Shown: piece by piece, positions 46,516-54,655 of the stretch
Numbering within the stretch: position 1 is the stretch's first letter
How the letters are laid out: every line of letters starts with the position of its first letter
Assembly: GCF_002252665.1 (NCBI RefSeq)
Contig: NZ_NQKZ01000012.1
Coordinates: forward strand, 1-64,000
Reading direction: 5' to 3'
Source of the DNA: Synechococcus sp. 8F6
GTDB lineage: Bacteria; Cyanobacteriota; Cyanobacteriia; PCC-6307; Cyanobiaceae
Length of the DNA: 64,000 bases
Made by a program: the position numbers and the translations under genes
The notes under the pieces: generated by a model
Told to the model about the DNA's origin: nothing
The model's input: the letters and a program-made list of their open reading frames with translations, nothing else
The model's database searches: none

Positions 46516-49500
46516 TCAGGCGGCGGGCGGTAACCCGACCACCTGGGTGTGGGCGCCCCGTGCCTGGGTGACCCCGATGGTGCGGGTAGCGGCGGCGATC
46601 ATCGGGCGCCGGTGGCTCACCACCATGAACTGGGCCTGGTCGGCTTGGCTGGCGATCAGGGCGGCGAGCCGCTCCACGTTGACCCCATCGAGGAAGCTGT
46701 CCACCTCGTCGAGGGCATAGAAGGGCGACGGGCGGAAGCGCTGCAGGGCAAACAGGAAGCTCAGGGCGGTGAGGGATTTCTCGCCGCCGCTCATGGCATT
46801 GAGGCGCCGCACCGCCTTGCCCTTGGGGTGGGCCACCAGGGTAAGGCCGCCCTCCAGGGGAGCCTCGGGGTTTTCCAGCTGCAGATGGCCTTCGCCGTCG
46901 GAGAGACCCGCGAAAATCGTGCGGAAGTGGCCATCCACCGCCGTGAAGGCCTCCAGGAAGGCTTCCTGGCGCAGGGTCGCCACGGTTTCGATGCGCAGCA
47001 GCAGCTCTTCCCGCTCCTTGCTGAGCACCTCCAGCCGCTCCTCCAGCTCCGCCAGCCGGGTTTCGAGTTGCTCCAGCTCCTCGAGGGCCAGCATGTTCAC
47101 CGGTTCGAGGGCCTCCATCCGCGCCTGCAGGCTGCGGAGCTCGGTCTGCAGAGCCTCCAGCCCGGCTTCGCGCACCTCCTCGGGGATCTCCGGCAGGGGA
47201 TCGGGCAGCTCCCGCTCCAATTGGGCGAGGCGCAGTTGGTCGCCGCGCAGCTGCTCTGCCAGCGACTCCAGCTCCTCGCCCAGGCGCTGCACCTCCCACT
47301 GCCGCTGTTGCAGGGCCTGGCGCTGGGCTGCCAGCTGGGCTTCGGCCGCATCGCGGGCCCGGCGCCGCTCGCCGAAACGGGTCTGTAGCTCCTGTTGCTG
47401 GGCTTCGAGGGTGCTGCGGCGCTCCTGGTCGGCCTGGTGCTGTTCCTTCCAGTGGGCCCGCTCTGCCACCAGCGCGTTGACGGCGCTCACCAGCCGCTGC
47501 TCATCGGCCGCGAGGGCCTCGAGCTGGTTGCGCAGCCGCTCGGCGGCGAGGGCCCGTTCGCGGCGGGCGGCCAGGAGTTCATCGCGTTGGCGCCGGGCGG
47601 CAGCCAGGGCGGCGTCGGCGGCTTCCAGTTCGCTCTGCAGCCCCTGCCAGCGGGCGGCATCGCCGGAGGCCTGCACCGCGGCTTCGGCCTGCTCGAGGGC
47701 GGCGCGTTGCTGCTGCAGGGGGATGAGCAGCGCCTCCAGCTCCTGCTGGCGTTGCAGATCCGCATGCAGGGTGGCCTGGAGCTGGCTGAGGCGGCTACCG
47801 AGTTGCTGCTGGCGTTGCAGCTGGGGGGCCAGGGTGCGCTGGGCGGCGCTGCGCTCGGCCTCGAGGGCCGCCTGCCGTTGCTGGTGCTGCAGCAGCTGGG
47901 GGCGCAGGGCCTCGAGCCGCTGGCCCAGCTCGGCCTCCTTGCGGCGGCAGGCCAGCAGGCTCTCGCCCAGCTCCAGCAACCGCTGGCGCAGGGGAGCGGC
48001 CTCGTCGCCCTCCTGGGCGCGGCCGAAGCTGAGCTGGCCGCCGCGCTGCTGCAGGCTGCCGCCGGTCATGGCGCCGCTCTTTTCCAGCAATTCGCCATCG
48101 AGGGTCACGGCCCGGCAGCTGCCCAGCTCGCGGCGGGCGTTGGCCAGGCTGTCGAACACCAGGGTGTCGCCGAAGACGTAGCGGAACACCTCGGCATAGA
48201 CGGGCTCGTGACGTACCAGATCCACCGCCTTGCCGATCAGTCCGGTGCCGCCGGCCCCAGCGCCGCCCCGCTGCAGTGCCGCTCCTGAGCTGGCACCGCC
48301 GCCGGAGCCCCCCCGGATCTTGTTGAGCGGCAGGAAGGTGAGCCGGCCAGCCCGGCGGGTTTTGAGCAGCTCGATCGCCCGGGCGGCGATGCGGTCGTCG
48401 TCGACTACCACCTGGCCCAGCCGCCCGCCAGCGGCCACTTCCAGCGCCAGGCGCACCCGCTCCTCCACCTCGCCCAGCTGGGCCACGGGCCCGTGAATGC
48501 CGTCGAGGCCGGCCTCCAGCAACACCCGCAGGGCGCCGGTGCCGCGGCTTTCCTGCAGGGTTTCGCGGCGGCTGTCGAGCCGGGCGATCTCCCGCTCCAG
48601 CTGGGCTTGCTCCTGCTCCAAGCGACTGCGGGTGCGCTGCTGCAGGGCCAGGGCTTCGGCCAGCTCCTGCACCTGCTGCTGCTCCTGACGGGTGGCCTCC
48701 AGCACCTGCTGCCAGGCGCTCTCGGTGGCCTCCAGCTGCTGTTGGCCGCTGCGATGGCTGAGGCCCTCCTGCTGCTCCTCCTTCTGCAGTTCGGCCAGCC
48801 GCTCCTGGTGCTGCCGCAGCCGCTCCTGCAGCTGCTGGCGCTCCGCTTCCAGGGGGCCCAGCTGGTCGGCCAGTTGCTGGCGGGCCAGGCTGCGCTGCTG
48901 CTGCTCCTCCATCCAGCTGCCGGAGCGGCCCGCCACCTCGCCCAGGCGGCGGCGGGAAAGTTCCACGGCGGCTTCGGCGCTGCGGCAGGTCGCCTCGGCG
49001 GCATCGAGTTCGGCCTGGTCGGCGCTGTCGTCGAGGGCCTGTTGTTGCTCGCGCAGGTCGCCCTGGCTGTGGGCCAGCTCCTGGCGTTGGCGCTGCAGGG
49101 CTTCGGCGTCGAGCTGGTGTTTCTCGGCCTGGCGGGCCAGTTCGCGGCCGCTGGCCTCCAGACCCGCCAACTCGGCCTGCACGGCCAGGAGCTGGTCTTC
49201 GCCGAGGGCCTTCACCTCAGCCTGAAGCTGCTCGAGGGCGGTGGCGGCGGCGGTCAGTGCCTCCTCACCGGTTGCAATCGCTTCCCGCTCGCTCAGCTGC
49301 TGGGCGGTGAGGGTTTCGCGGCGGCGTAGCAGGGCCGCCAGGCCAGTCTGGGCGGCTTCGAAGGCCAGCACCTGCTCCTGCAGCCGGCCGCTGTGGTGGC
49401 GCTGGCGCAGGTCTTGGTAGGTGCGGGCTTTGGCGCAGTCGCGCTCCAATTTCTGGCGGGAGCTGAGCAGCTCCTGCTGCACGATCGCGCAGCGCTCCTG

Positions 49501-50124
49501 GCGCTCCTGCACCTCGTCGAGCTTGCCGCGGGTCTGTTCGATGCGGCTGTCGAACAGGGCCACGCCGGCCAGCTCATCGATAATCCCGCGCCGGTCGCGG
49601 GCGCTCATCGAGACGATTCGGGTCACGTCGCCCTGCATCACGACGTTGCTGCCCTCCGGGTCCACCCGCAGGCGCCGCAGCTGGCTCTGCAGTTGCTGCA
49701 GGTTGCAGGGCACGCCATCGGCGCTGAAGCTGCTGGCGTAGGTGCCGCCCGGCGCCACCCGCAGGCGCCGGCTCACGGTCCATTCGGTTTGCCCGGGCTT
49801 GATCCAGGGGCCCTCCTCGGGCGGCTCCAGCCCCGTTTCCGCCTCATCGGGCTGCCATTCGCTGAGGTCGAAGCGCACGCTCACCGACGTTTCGGCGGCC
49901 TTGCCCGCGCGCAACATGGCGCTGTTGATCAGGTCGGGCAGGCGGTCGGCGCGCATGCCGCGGCTGCTGGCCAGGCCGAGGCAGAACAGCACCGCATCCA
50001 AAATGTTGCTCTTGCCGGAGCCGTTCGGCCCGGTCACCACCGTGAATCCTTCTTCCAGCGGGATCGTCATCGACCCGCCAAAGGACTTGAAATGGGTGAG
50101 CTCGACCTGATTGATGTGAACCAA
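46516..50124 (-). CDS. smc: chromosome segregation protein SMC
   Basis: A 1202-aa condensin-type ATPase that organises and segregates the chromosome. The N-terminal Walker A is GPNGSGKSN (32-40). It is followed by long Gln/Glu/Leu-rich coiled coils, a hinge around residues 530-690 (GIHGPVAQLGEVEERVRLALEVAAGG to AVTLDGELLEKSGAMTGG), a second coiled-coil arm, then the C-terminal ABC signature MSGGEKSLTALSFLFALQ and Walker B FYALDEVDSFLD. Length and order are normal. It is divergent from the two small membrane genes at 50224. Confidence 0.97.
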   Translation of the reverse strand: MVHINQVELTHFKSFGGSMTIPLEEGFTVVTGPNGSGKSNILDAVLFCLGLASSRGMRADRLPDLINSAMLRAGKAAETSVSVRFDLSEWQPDEAETGLEPPEEGPWIKPGQTEWTVSRRLRVAPGGTYASSFSADGVPCNLQQLQSQLRRLRVDPEGSNVVMQGDVTRIVSMSARDRRGIIDELAGVALFDSRIEQTRGKLDEVQERQERCAIVQQELLSSRQKLERDCAKARTYQDLRQRHHSGRLQEQVLAFEAAQTGLAALLRRRETLTAQQLSEREAIATGEEALTAAATALEQLQAEVKALGEDQLLAVQAELAGLEASGRELARQAEKHQLDAEALQRQRQELAHSQGDLREQQQALDDSADQAELDAAEATCRSAEAAVELSRRRLGEVAGRSGSWMEEQQQRSLARQQLADQLGPLEAERQQLQERLRQHQERLAELQKEEQQEGLSHRSGQQQLEATESAWQQVLEATRQEQQQVQELAEALALQQRTRSRLEQEQAQLEREIARLDSRRETLQESRGTGALRVLLEAGLDGIHGPVAQLGEVEERVRLALEVAAGGRLGQVVVDDDRIAARAIELLKTRRAGRLTFLPLNKIRGGSGGGASSGAALQRGGAGAGGTGLIGKAVDLVRHEPVYAEVFRYVFGDTLVFDSLANARRELGSCRAVTLDGELLEKSGAMTGGSLQQRGGQLSFGRAQEGDEAAPLRQRLLELGESLLACRRKEAELGQRLEALRPQLLQHQQRQAALEAERSAAQRTLAPQLQRQQQLGSRLSQLQATLHADLQRQQELEALLIPLQQQRAALEQAEAAVQASGDAARWQGLQSELEAADAALAAARRQRDELLAARRERALAAERLRNQLEALAADEQRLVSAVNALVAERAHWKEQHQADQERRSTLEAQQQELQTRFGERRRARDAAEAQLAAQRQALQQRQWEVQRLGEELESLAEQLRGDQLRLAQLERELPDPLPEIPEEVREAGLEALQTELRSLQARMEALEPVNMLALEELEQLETRLAELEERLEVLSKEREELLLRIETVATLRQEAFLEAFTAVDGHFRTIFAGLSDGEGHLQLENPEAPLEGGLTLVAHPKGKAVRRLNAMSGGEKSLTALSFLFALQRFRPSPFYALDEVDSFLDGVNVERLAALIASQADQAQFMVVSHRRPMIAAATRTIGVTQARGAHTQVVGLPPAA

Positions 50125-50223
50125 CAGGCCCGTGCGCCGAGCAGCAGAAATGTAGCGGAGGGTTTCGAAAGCTCAACCCCCTCCTTAGCTTGAGGGCTGC
50201 GTTGCGTTGTCGCCTCCCTCTCC

Positions 50224-50646
50224 ATGACCGCCGAGACGCCTCCCCGCGTTGCCAGCCCCGAGGGCTTCCGCGACCGATTTGAGACCCTGATTCCCACCAT
50301 TCAGCGGGAGTGGCCCGCCGTGGCCCGTCAGACCCTCGAGGCCACCCGGGGCAGCTTTGATGAGGTGGTGGAGGTGATCGCGAGCCAAAGCGGCCGCACC
50401 GCCACGGTTGTGAAGGACCAGCTGCTGGAGCTGCTGGAGGTGGCCGGTGACCAAACCAGCCGCCTGGCCGACAACCTGGCGCCGATGGAAGCCCAGCTCG
50501 AGAGCCTGCTCGATGAGCTGAATGCCTCACTGCGACCCCGCATTGAGAAGCCCGTGCGGGAGCGTCCGCTGATGGCGATCGGCATCGCCACGGGCGTGGG
50601 CGTGTTGCTGGGTCTGCTGCTGGCTTCGGGCCGGCGCTCGGCATGA
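50224..50646 (+). CDS. ElaB/YqjD (DUF883)-like tail-anchored protein
   Basis: A 140-aa protein with helical, charged N-terminal part (about 1-100) and one C-terminal membrane helix RPLMAIGIATGVGVLLGLLLASG, preceded by arginines. This pattern resembles DUF883/YqjD proteins that tether ribosomes or bind membranes in E. coli. It overlaps the downstream holin-like gene by 4 nt. Divergent from smc across 99 nt. Confidence 0.7.
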   Translation: MTAETPPRVASPEGFRDRFETLIPTIQREWPAVARQTLEATRGSFDEVVEVIASQSGRTATVVKDQLLELLEVAGDQTSRLADNLAPMEAQLESLLDELNASLRPRIEKPVRERPLMAIGIATGVGVLLGLLLASGRRSA

Positions 50647-51059
50647 CGGATCAGAACGAGCCGGGGCCTTCCCAGGAGCGGGAGGCGCGCAGCGGCGTGG
50701 CGAGGGTAGCGGCCGGTCGGGTCGGCGCCCTGATGACCTCGGTGATGGATCTGCATGTGCGGATCGCCCTGCAGGAGGTGGACCGGGAGAAGCGGCGGCT
50801 GATCAGTGGCGCCCTGCTGCTCAGCGGGGGACTGGCCCTGCTGCTGCTGGCCCTGATCGGCGCCGAGCTGGCCCTGCTGCTGTGGCTGCGTGAGGCCCAG
50901 GGGCTCAGCTGGATCCACGCTGCTCTGGCCGTGGCGGCTCTGGATCTGGTGCTGGCCGGGGTGTTTGTGCGGGTGGGCGGCCAGCTGGTCAAGGGCCCCT
51001 ATCTGCCCCAGACCACCGCCGGCCTCAGCAAAACCACCCGCGCGATCCTGGGCCGCTGA
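50643..51059 (+). CDS. phage-holin-family (YqjE/DUF1469-like) membrane protein
   Basis: A 138-aa protein with a soluble amphipathic N-terminal helix (DLHVRIALQEVDREKRRL) and two membrane helices (GALLLSGGLALLLLALIGAELALLLWL and HAALAVAALDLVLAGVFVRVGG). The family name is historical; there is no lytic phage context. Pairing with the preceding YqjD-like gene mirrors the enterobacterial yqjD-yqjE order. Its ATG overlaps the end of that gene. Confidence 0.75.
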   Translation: MTDQNEPGPSQEREARSGVARVAAGRVGALMTSVMDLHVRIALQEVDREKRRLISGALLLSGGLALLLLALIGAELALLLWLREAQGLSWIHAALAVAALDLVLAGVFVRVGGQLVKGPYLPQTTAGLSKTTRAILGR

Positions 51060-51104
51060 GCTGGGGGGTGCCGGGGTGGGTGGCTTGAATCGCTGTTTTG
51101 CAAG

Positions 51105-51125
51105 TGTTGAACAACTTGTTCAACA
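51105..51125. repeat. perfect 21-bp palindrome between convergent genes
   Basis: TGTTGAACAA-C-TTGTTCAACA, 10-nt arms around one base, 45 nt after the holin-like gene stop and before the convergent RlmL-like stop. No T-run follows on either strand. The rest of the 154-nt gap holds short repeats of ACAAGCCC (51187-51210). Confidence 0.75.
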
Positions 51126-51213
51126 ACCTCTGAAACCCGTTTGGGCCCGTGGCCTCTTTGGGGAGCTGATCCACAGGCCCTGATTCACAAGCCCCTTAGC
51201 TACAAGCCCTGAG

Positions 51214-52404
51214 TCAGCGGATCTCGTAGTGCAGCCAGCGGCAGTCGATGCCGCCGTTGCTGATCGGAATGCGACGGCTGGCCTTCATCTTCAGGGCGCC
51301 GGTGAGTTCGGGGTTGCCGCTCAGCAGCCACAGGCTCCAGCCGCTGCAGCGCTCCTTCATCATTCGGCCCAGATCGGCGTAGAGCGGTTCGAGGGCGTCC
51401 CGTTCGCCGATGCGCTCGCCGTAGGGCGGGTTGCACACCAGGATGCCGGGGCCCGCGGGCGGCTGAAAATCGCGGCAGTCGCCCAGGCGCAGATCGAGCG
51501 CCTCGGCCACGCCGCCGGCCTTGGCATTGCTGCGTGCCTGCTCCAGCACGGCGGGATCCTGCTCCATGCCCACGATTGGCGGTAGGGGATCGACGCTGGC
51601 GAGGGCCAGGGCGGTGGCGGCCTGTCGCTCCTGCTGCCAGAGCTGGGGGTCGAAGTCGGGCCAGCGCTCCAGGGCGAAGTGCCGGCCCAGCCCCGGCGCC
51701 AGCCCCAGGGCCAGCCGTGCCGCTTCGATCAGCAGGGTGCCTGAGCCGCAGAGGGGATCGGCCAGGGGCACGCTGCCATCCCAACCGGTGAGGGCGATCA
51801 GGCCGGCGGCGAGGTTTTCCTTCAGCGGAGCCAGGCCCATGGCGGCGCGGTAGCCGCGGCGGTGCAGGCTGCCGCCGCTGCCATCAAGGCTGAGGCTCGC
51901 CTCGCCCCCGCCTAGGTGCAGGTGCAGGGCCAGATCGGGATCGTCGAGGTCGACGGAGGAGCGGGCGCCCCACTGCTGGCGTTGCAGGTCGACCAGGGCA
52001 TTTTTGACCTGCAGAGCACTGTAGTGGCTGTGGTTGAGGCCGGGTGCGGTGCCGGTGGCATCCACCCGGAAGCTGGTGCCGGGGGGCAGCCAGCGGCTCC
52101 AGTCGACGGCGCGCTGCACGCCGTCATAGAGCTCGTCTTTGCTGCGGCAGGGAAAGTGGGCCAGCTGGCGCAGCAGCCGGAAGGGCAGGCGGGCTTGCAG
52201 GTGCAAACGGTAGAAGCCGGCCAGGTCGCTCTGGAAGCGCACGGCCCGGAGTAGGGGTGAAACGGCTCGGCAGCCCAAGGCCGTGAGCTCGGACGCCGCG
52301 GCGTTTTCGAGGCCCGGTGGCACCACTGCCACGCCATTGATTGGTCCGCCGTTGATCGGTTCGGTGATGCCCACCCCTGCGTCCACCTTTGGCTGCTGCC
52401 ACAA
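51214..52404 (-). CDS. RlmL/YpsC-type 23S rRNA methyltransferase (THUMP domain)
   Basis: A 396-aa class I methyltransferase. A THUMP domain (residues about 60-160, RSKDELYDGVQRAVDWSRWLPPG) for RNA binding precedes the RlmKL/YpsC-like catalytic core with LADPLCGSGTLLIEAAR and NPPYGERIGERD (NPPY motif for base N2-methylation of guanine). The start is uncertain: TTG 52404 is the frame limit and lies almost at the ssrA 5' side; GTG 52386 and GTG 52374 are reasonable starts that would leave space for a promoter. Confidence 0.88.
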   Translation of the reverse strand: MWQQPKVDAGVGITEPINGGPINGVAVVPPGLENAAASELTALGCRAVSPLLRAVRFQSDLAGFYRLHLQARLPFRLLRQLAHFPCRSKDELYDGVQRAVDWSRWLPPGTSFRVDATGTAPGLNHSHYSALQVKNALVDLQRQQWGARSSVDLDDPDLALHLHLGGGEASLSLDGSGGSLHRRGYRAAMGLAPLKENLAAGLIALTGWDGSVPLADPLCGSGTLLIEAARLALGLAPGLGRHFALERWPDFDPQLWQQERQAATALALASVDPLPPIVGMEQDPAVLEQARSNAKAGGVAEALDLRLGDCRDFQPPAGPGILVCNPPYGERIGERDALEPLYADLGRMMKERCSGWSLWLLSGNPELTGALKMKASRRIPISNGGIDCRWLHYEIR

Positions 52405-52412
52405 TGCATGAG

Positions 52413-52681
52413 TTCGGTTTCGGCCGGACTAGGTGATCCACACCGGTGCTTCGGACAGCGGTTCGATTCCGCTCAGCTCCACTTCATGGGGCTGCAATGG
52501 TTTCGACGGGGTATGAGGAGGGTGACTGAAGCCTGCTCGGTAAGAGCAAACACGTAACAGCGAACAACATCGTTCGTTTCTCCCGTCAGACCGCCCCTGT
52601 GGCTGCCTGACCCTTTAAGGGAGATGGGGTGAGGTCAGCCTTATCACCCAAATGACCCATGGGCCCTGGAAGGGGCCTTTT
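52413..52681 (+). ncRNA. ssrA: tmRNA, circularly permuted two-piece type
   Basis: Rescues stalled ribosomes. The usual 3' part comes first: T arm AGCGG-TTCGATT-CCGCT (52457-52473), then acceptor strand CAGCTCC and A (52474-52481). A 6-nt intervening loop CTTCAT follows, then the usual 5' end GGGGCTG (52488-52494), which pairs with CAGCTCC, and GGTTTCGACGGGG. The tag frame (GCG 52560 to TGA 52610) encodes ANNIVRFSRQTAPVAA. Pseudoknot-like stems CCCT/AGGG and GGGTGA/TCACCC follow. CCA is not encoded. The 5' boundary is estimated. Confidence 0.93.
52662..52681 (+). terminator. terminator of ssrA
   Basis: A 5-bp GGCCC / GGGCC stem with a 6-nt loop followed by TTTT, 50 nt after the tag stop codon and just before the next gene. 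Confidence 0.65.
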
Positions 52682-52694
52682 CATTGGCTGAGCG

Positions 52695-52967
52695 ATGGCG
52701 TGTCCCCACTGCGGCAGTTGGTCGGTTAAGGCGGATCGCGGCCTGGCTGGACGACTGGTGTGTGGACGCTGCGCCCGCCCGTTGGGCAGGGCCCAGCCGT
52801 CTAGGCGGCGGCGCATCAGGGTGAACCCCCACCGCTTGTCCCTGGGACTGGGCTTGGCGGCGCTGGTGTCGCTGGCGGCCCTGCTGGCGGTTTGGGATCT
52901 GCAGCGCTCGCGCTGGCAGGCTCCGCTTGATCGTTCGCGTCCCGCGGATTCGCGGCCAGCCCTCTAA
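52695..52967 (+). CDS. zinc-ribbon membrane protein
   Basis: A 90-aa protein with an N-terminal zinc ribbon (CPHC at 3-6 and CGRC at 23-26), a basic linker (PSRRRRIRV) and one membrane helix (LSLGLGLAALVSLAALLAVWDL). It may be an adaptor anchored in the membrane. It starts 14 nt after the ssrA terminator. Function unknown. Confidence 0.65.
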   Translation: MACPHCGSWSVKADRGLAGRLVCGRCARPLGRAQPSRRRRIRVNPHRLSLGLGLAALVSLAALLAVWDLQRSRWQAPLDRSRPADSRPAL

Positions 52968-52993
52968 AGCCCCTTAACGCCGCATGGCCCGCA

Positions 52994-53446
52994 TCAGTGC
53001 TGGCTGTGGTCGCCACCACTCTGGTAGCCGCTCCACACCTTGAGCTCTGCGATGGTCTGCACCCCTTCGAGGCGTGGCTTGCCGGCCAGCTCCCAGGTGG
53101 GAAAAGCGCGGATTTTGGCGGCCATGCACACAGCCCGACCGTCGTCGGTTTTGTCGCACTCCACATAGGGGAGGCGGTTGCCGGCTTCCTTGCCAAACAG
53201 ATTCTTTTGCTGGAAGCAGGCGGGACACCACCAGGCTCCGTAAAAGATGGCGCCCTTGGCGCGCAGATGGGCGCTGAGGGACTTCTGCTCAGGGGTGGAG
53301 GCCGCCAGCGCCTCCCCAAGGGTGGGAGTGGTGGAGGCGGCCGGAGCATTGGCGCCGCTGCCGGCACTGGCCGTGGCCGCAAAGCCCAGCAGCGCCGTGC
53401 TCAGGGCGATCAACAGGCCGGAGCGCAGGGAGCTGGAAGCTGCCAT
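52994..53446 (-). CDS. exported thioredoxin-like protein
   Basis: A 150-aa periplasmic or thylakoid-lumen thiol protein. A signal peptide (SLRSGLLIALSTALLGFAATASA) precedes a thioredoxin-like segment with active-site motif WWCPAC (C74, C77) in AIFYGAWWCPACFQQKNLFG. Extra cysteines C97 and C107 and the ending FPTWELAGKPRLEGVQTIAEL resemble the Trx domain fused to VKOR in cyanobacteria and plants. It may reoxidise or reduce lumenal protein disulfides. ATG 53446 starts the signal. Confidence 0.85.
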   Translation of the reverse strand: MAASSSLRSGLLIALSTALLGFAATASAGSGANAPAASTTPTLGEALAASTPEQKSLSAHLRAKGAIFYGAWWCPACFQQKNLFGKEAGNRLPYVECDKTDDGRAVCMAAKIRAFPTWELAGKPRLEGVQTIAELKVWSGYQSGGDHSQH

Positions 53447-53631
53447 GAACCAAGCAGGGAAGGATTTGAGGGTAGGGCGATTGCGCGGCGTTTTCACCCG
53501 GATGTGCGCAAAACCACAGGCCTGTTCTCTGGCCTTGTTTTCGGTGTGGCGTTCGGCCTTCCGCCCTTCCAGGCGCCTGCGAATCCCCCTCGCGGCTGAG
53601 ACACTGGTCGGTAGCGGTGGAGCCTTGGTCG

Positions 53632-54630
53632 ATGAGCGCAAACGGCTACCGCGATTACTTCAAGGTGCTTGGAGTTGAGCGCGGTGCCGATGCCGACGCG
53701 GTCAAGCGCGCTTTTCGCAAGCTGGCCCGTCAGTACCACCCGGATGTGAACCCCGGTGATGCGGGGGCCGAGGCCAAGTTCAAGGAGGTGAGCGAGGCCT
53801 ACGAGGTGCTCTCCGATCCTGAGAAGCGCCGTCGCTATGAGCAGTTCGGCCAGTACTGGAGCCAGGCTGGCGGCGGTTCCGGCATGGGCGGCGTCGATGT
53901 GGATTTCGGCCGCTACGGCAACTTCGACGACTTCATCAACGATTTGCTCGGACGCTTTGGCGGCCCGGGCGGCGGTGGCGGGGCACCGGGTGGCTTTGGC
54001 TTTGGCTCCGGTTTTCCCGGCGGTTTTGGTGGACCTGGTTTTGGTGGACCTGGCTTTAGTGGACCGGGTGGGGCTGGCCGTGGCGCCCCGATCAATCTCG
54101 ATGCCGAGGCCAGCATCAGCCTCTCCTTTGCCGATGCTTTCCGCGGCTCGGAGCGCACCCTGGCGGTCAACGACGAGCGCGTGCAGGTGCGCATCCCCCC
54201 CGGCGTAAAGGCCGGCAGCCGGCTGCGGCTGAAGGGCAAGGGCAACCTGCAGCCCGGCACGGGACGCCGCGGCGATCTCTACCTCAACCTGCAGCTGCAG
54301 GACCATCCGGTGTGGAAACTCGATGGCGATCAGCTGCGGGCCGAGTTGCCCCTGAGCCTCGACGAGCTGGCCCTCGGCGGTGAGGTGCGGGTGGCCACCC
54401 CCGATGGCGAGGCCTCCGTGCAGGTGCCGCCCGGCATGACCCTGGGCCGCAGCCTGCGGCTCAAGGGCAAGGGGTGGCCCCTCAAGGAGGGCCGCGGCGA
54501 CCTGCTGCTCACCCCGGTGCTCAAGCTGCCCGACCAGCTCAGTGCCGAGGAGCGCCAGCTGCTGGAGCAGCTGCGGGCTGCCCGCAGCGCCGATCCTCGG
54601 GCGGGTTGGATTCAGGCGGCCCGTCTCTAG
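53632..54630 (+). CDS. DnaJ-class chaperone, type II (no zinc finger)
   Basis: A 332-aa Hsp40 co-chaperone. J domain (residues 5-70) with HPD in [12 protein letters not shown], then a long Gly/Phe linker (FGGPGGGGG to GPGGAG), then two C-terminal beta-domains ([52 protein letters not shown]) without the CxxCxGxG zinc repeats. This is the CbpA/DnaJ2 architecture. ATG 53632 is five codons after an in-frame ATG at 53617. Confidence 0.92.
   Translation: MSANGYRDYFKVLGVERGADADAVKRAFRKLARQYHPDVNPGDAGAEAKFKEVSEAYEVLSDPEKRRRYEQFGQYWSQAGGGSGMGGVDVDFGRYGNFDDFINDLLGRFGGPGGGGGAPGGFGFGSGFPGGFGGPGFGGPGFSGPGGAGRGAPINLDAEASISLSFADAFRGSERTLAVNDERVQVRIPPGVKAGSRLRLKGKGNLQPGTGRRGDLYLNLQLQDHPVWKLDGDQLRAELPLSLDELALGGEVRVATPDGEASVQVPPGMTLGRSLRLKGKGWPLKEGRGDLLLTPVLKLPDQLSAEERQLLEQLRAARSADPRAGWIQAARL
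54022..54066. repeat. three 15-bp tandem repeats in the DnaJ Gly/Phe linker
   Basis: GGTTTTGGTGGACCT occurs twice exactly, followed by the variant GGCTTTAGTGGACCG. Units keep frame and encode GFGGP-like repeats. Confidence 0.8.
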
Positions 54631-54655
54631 GATCCGCCCCAGCCACACCGCCGTC

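Noticed and set aside
46769-48181. 470-codon frame antisense to smc
   Set aside because: Ser/Arg-rich, low complexity, mirrors the Leu/Glu/Gln-rich SMC coiled coil; no independent evidence.
50643-51059. Holin-family protein as evidence of a prophage
   Set aside because: No phage structural, lysin or integrase genes nearby; the family name covers ordinary bacterial membrane proteins.
53447-53631. Possible small hydrophobic protein upstream of dnaJ (segment [15 protein letters not shown])
   Set aside because: The frame has no good start near the hydrophobic part and no match to known small photosynthesis subunits; it is probably the dnaJ leader.
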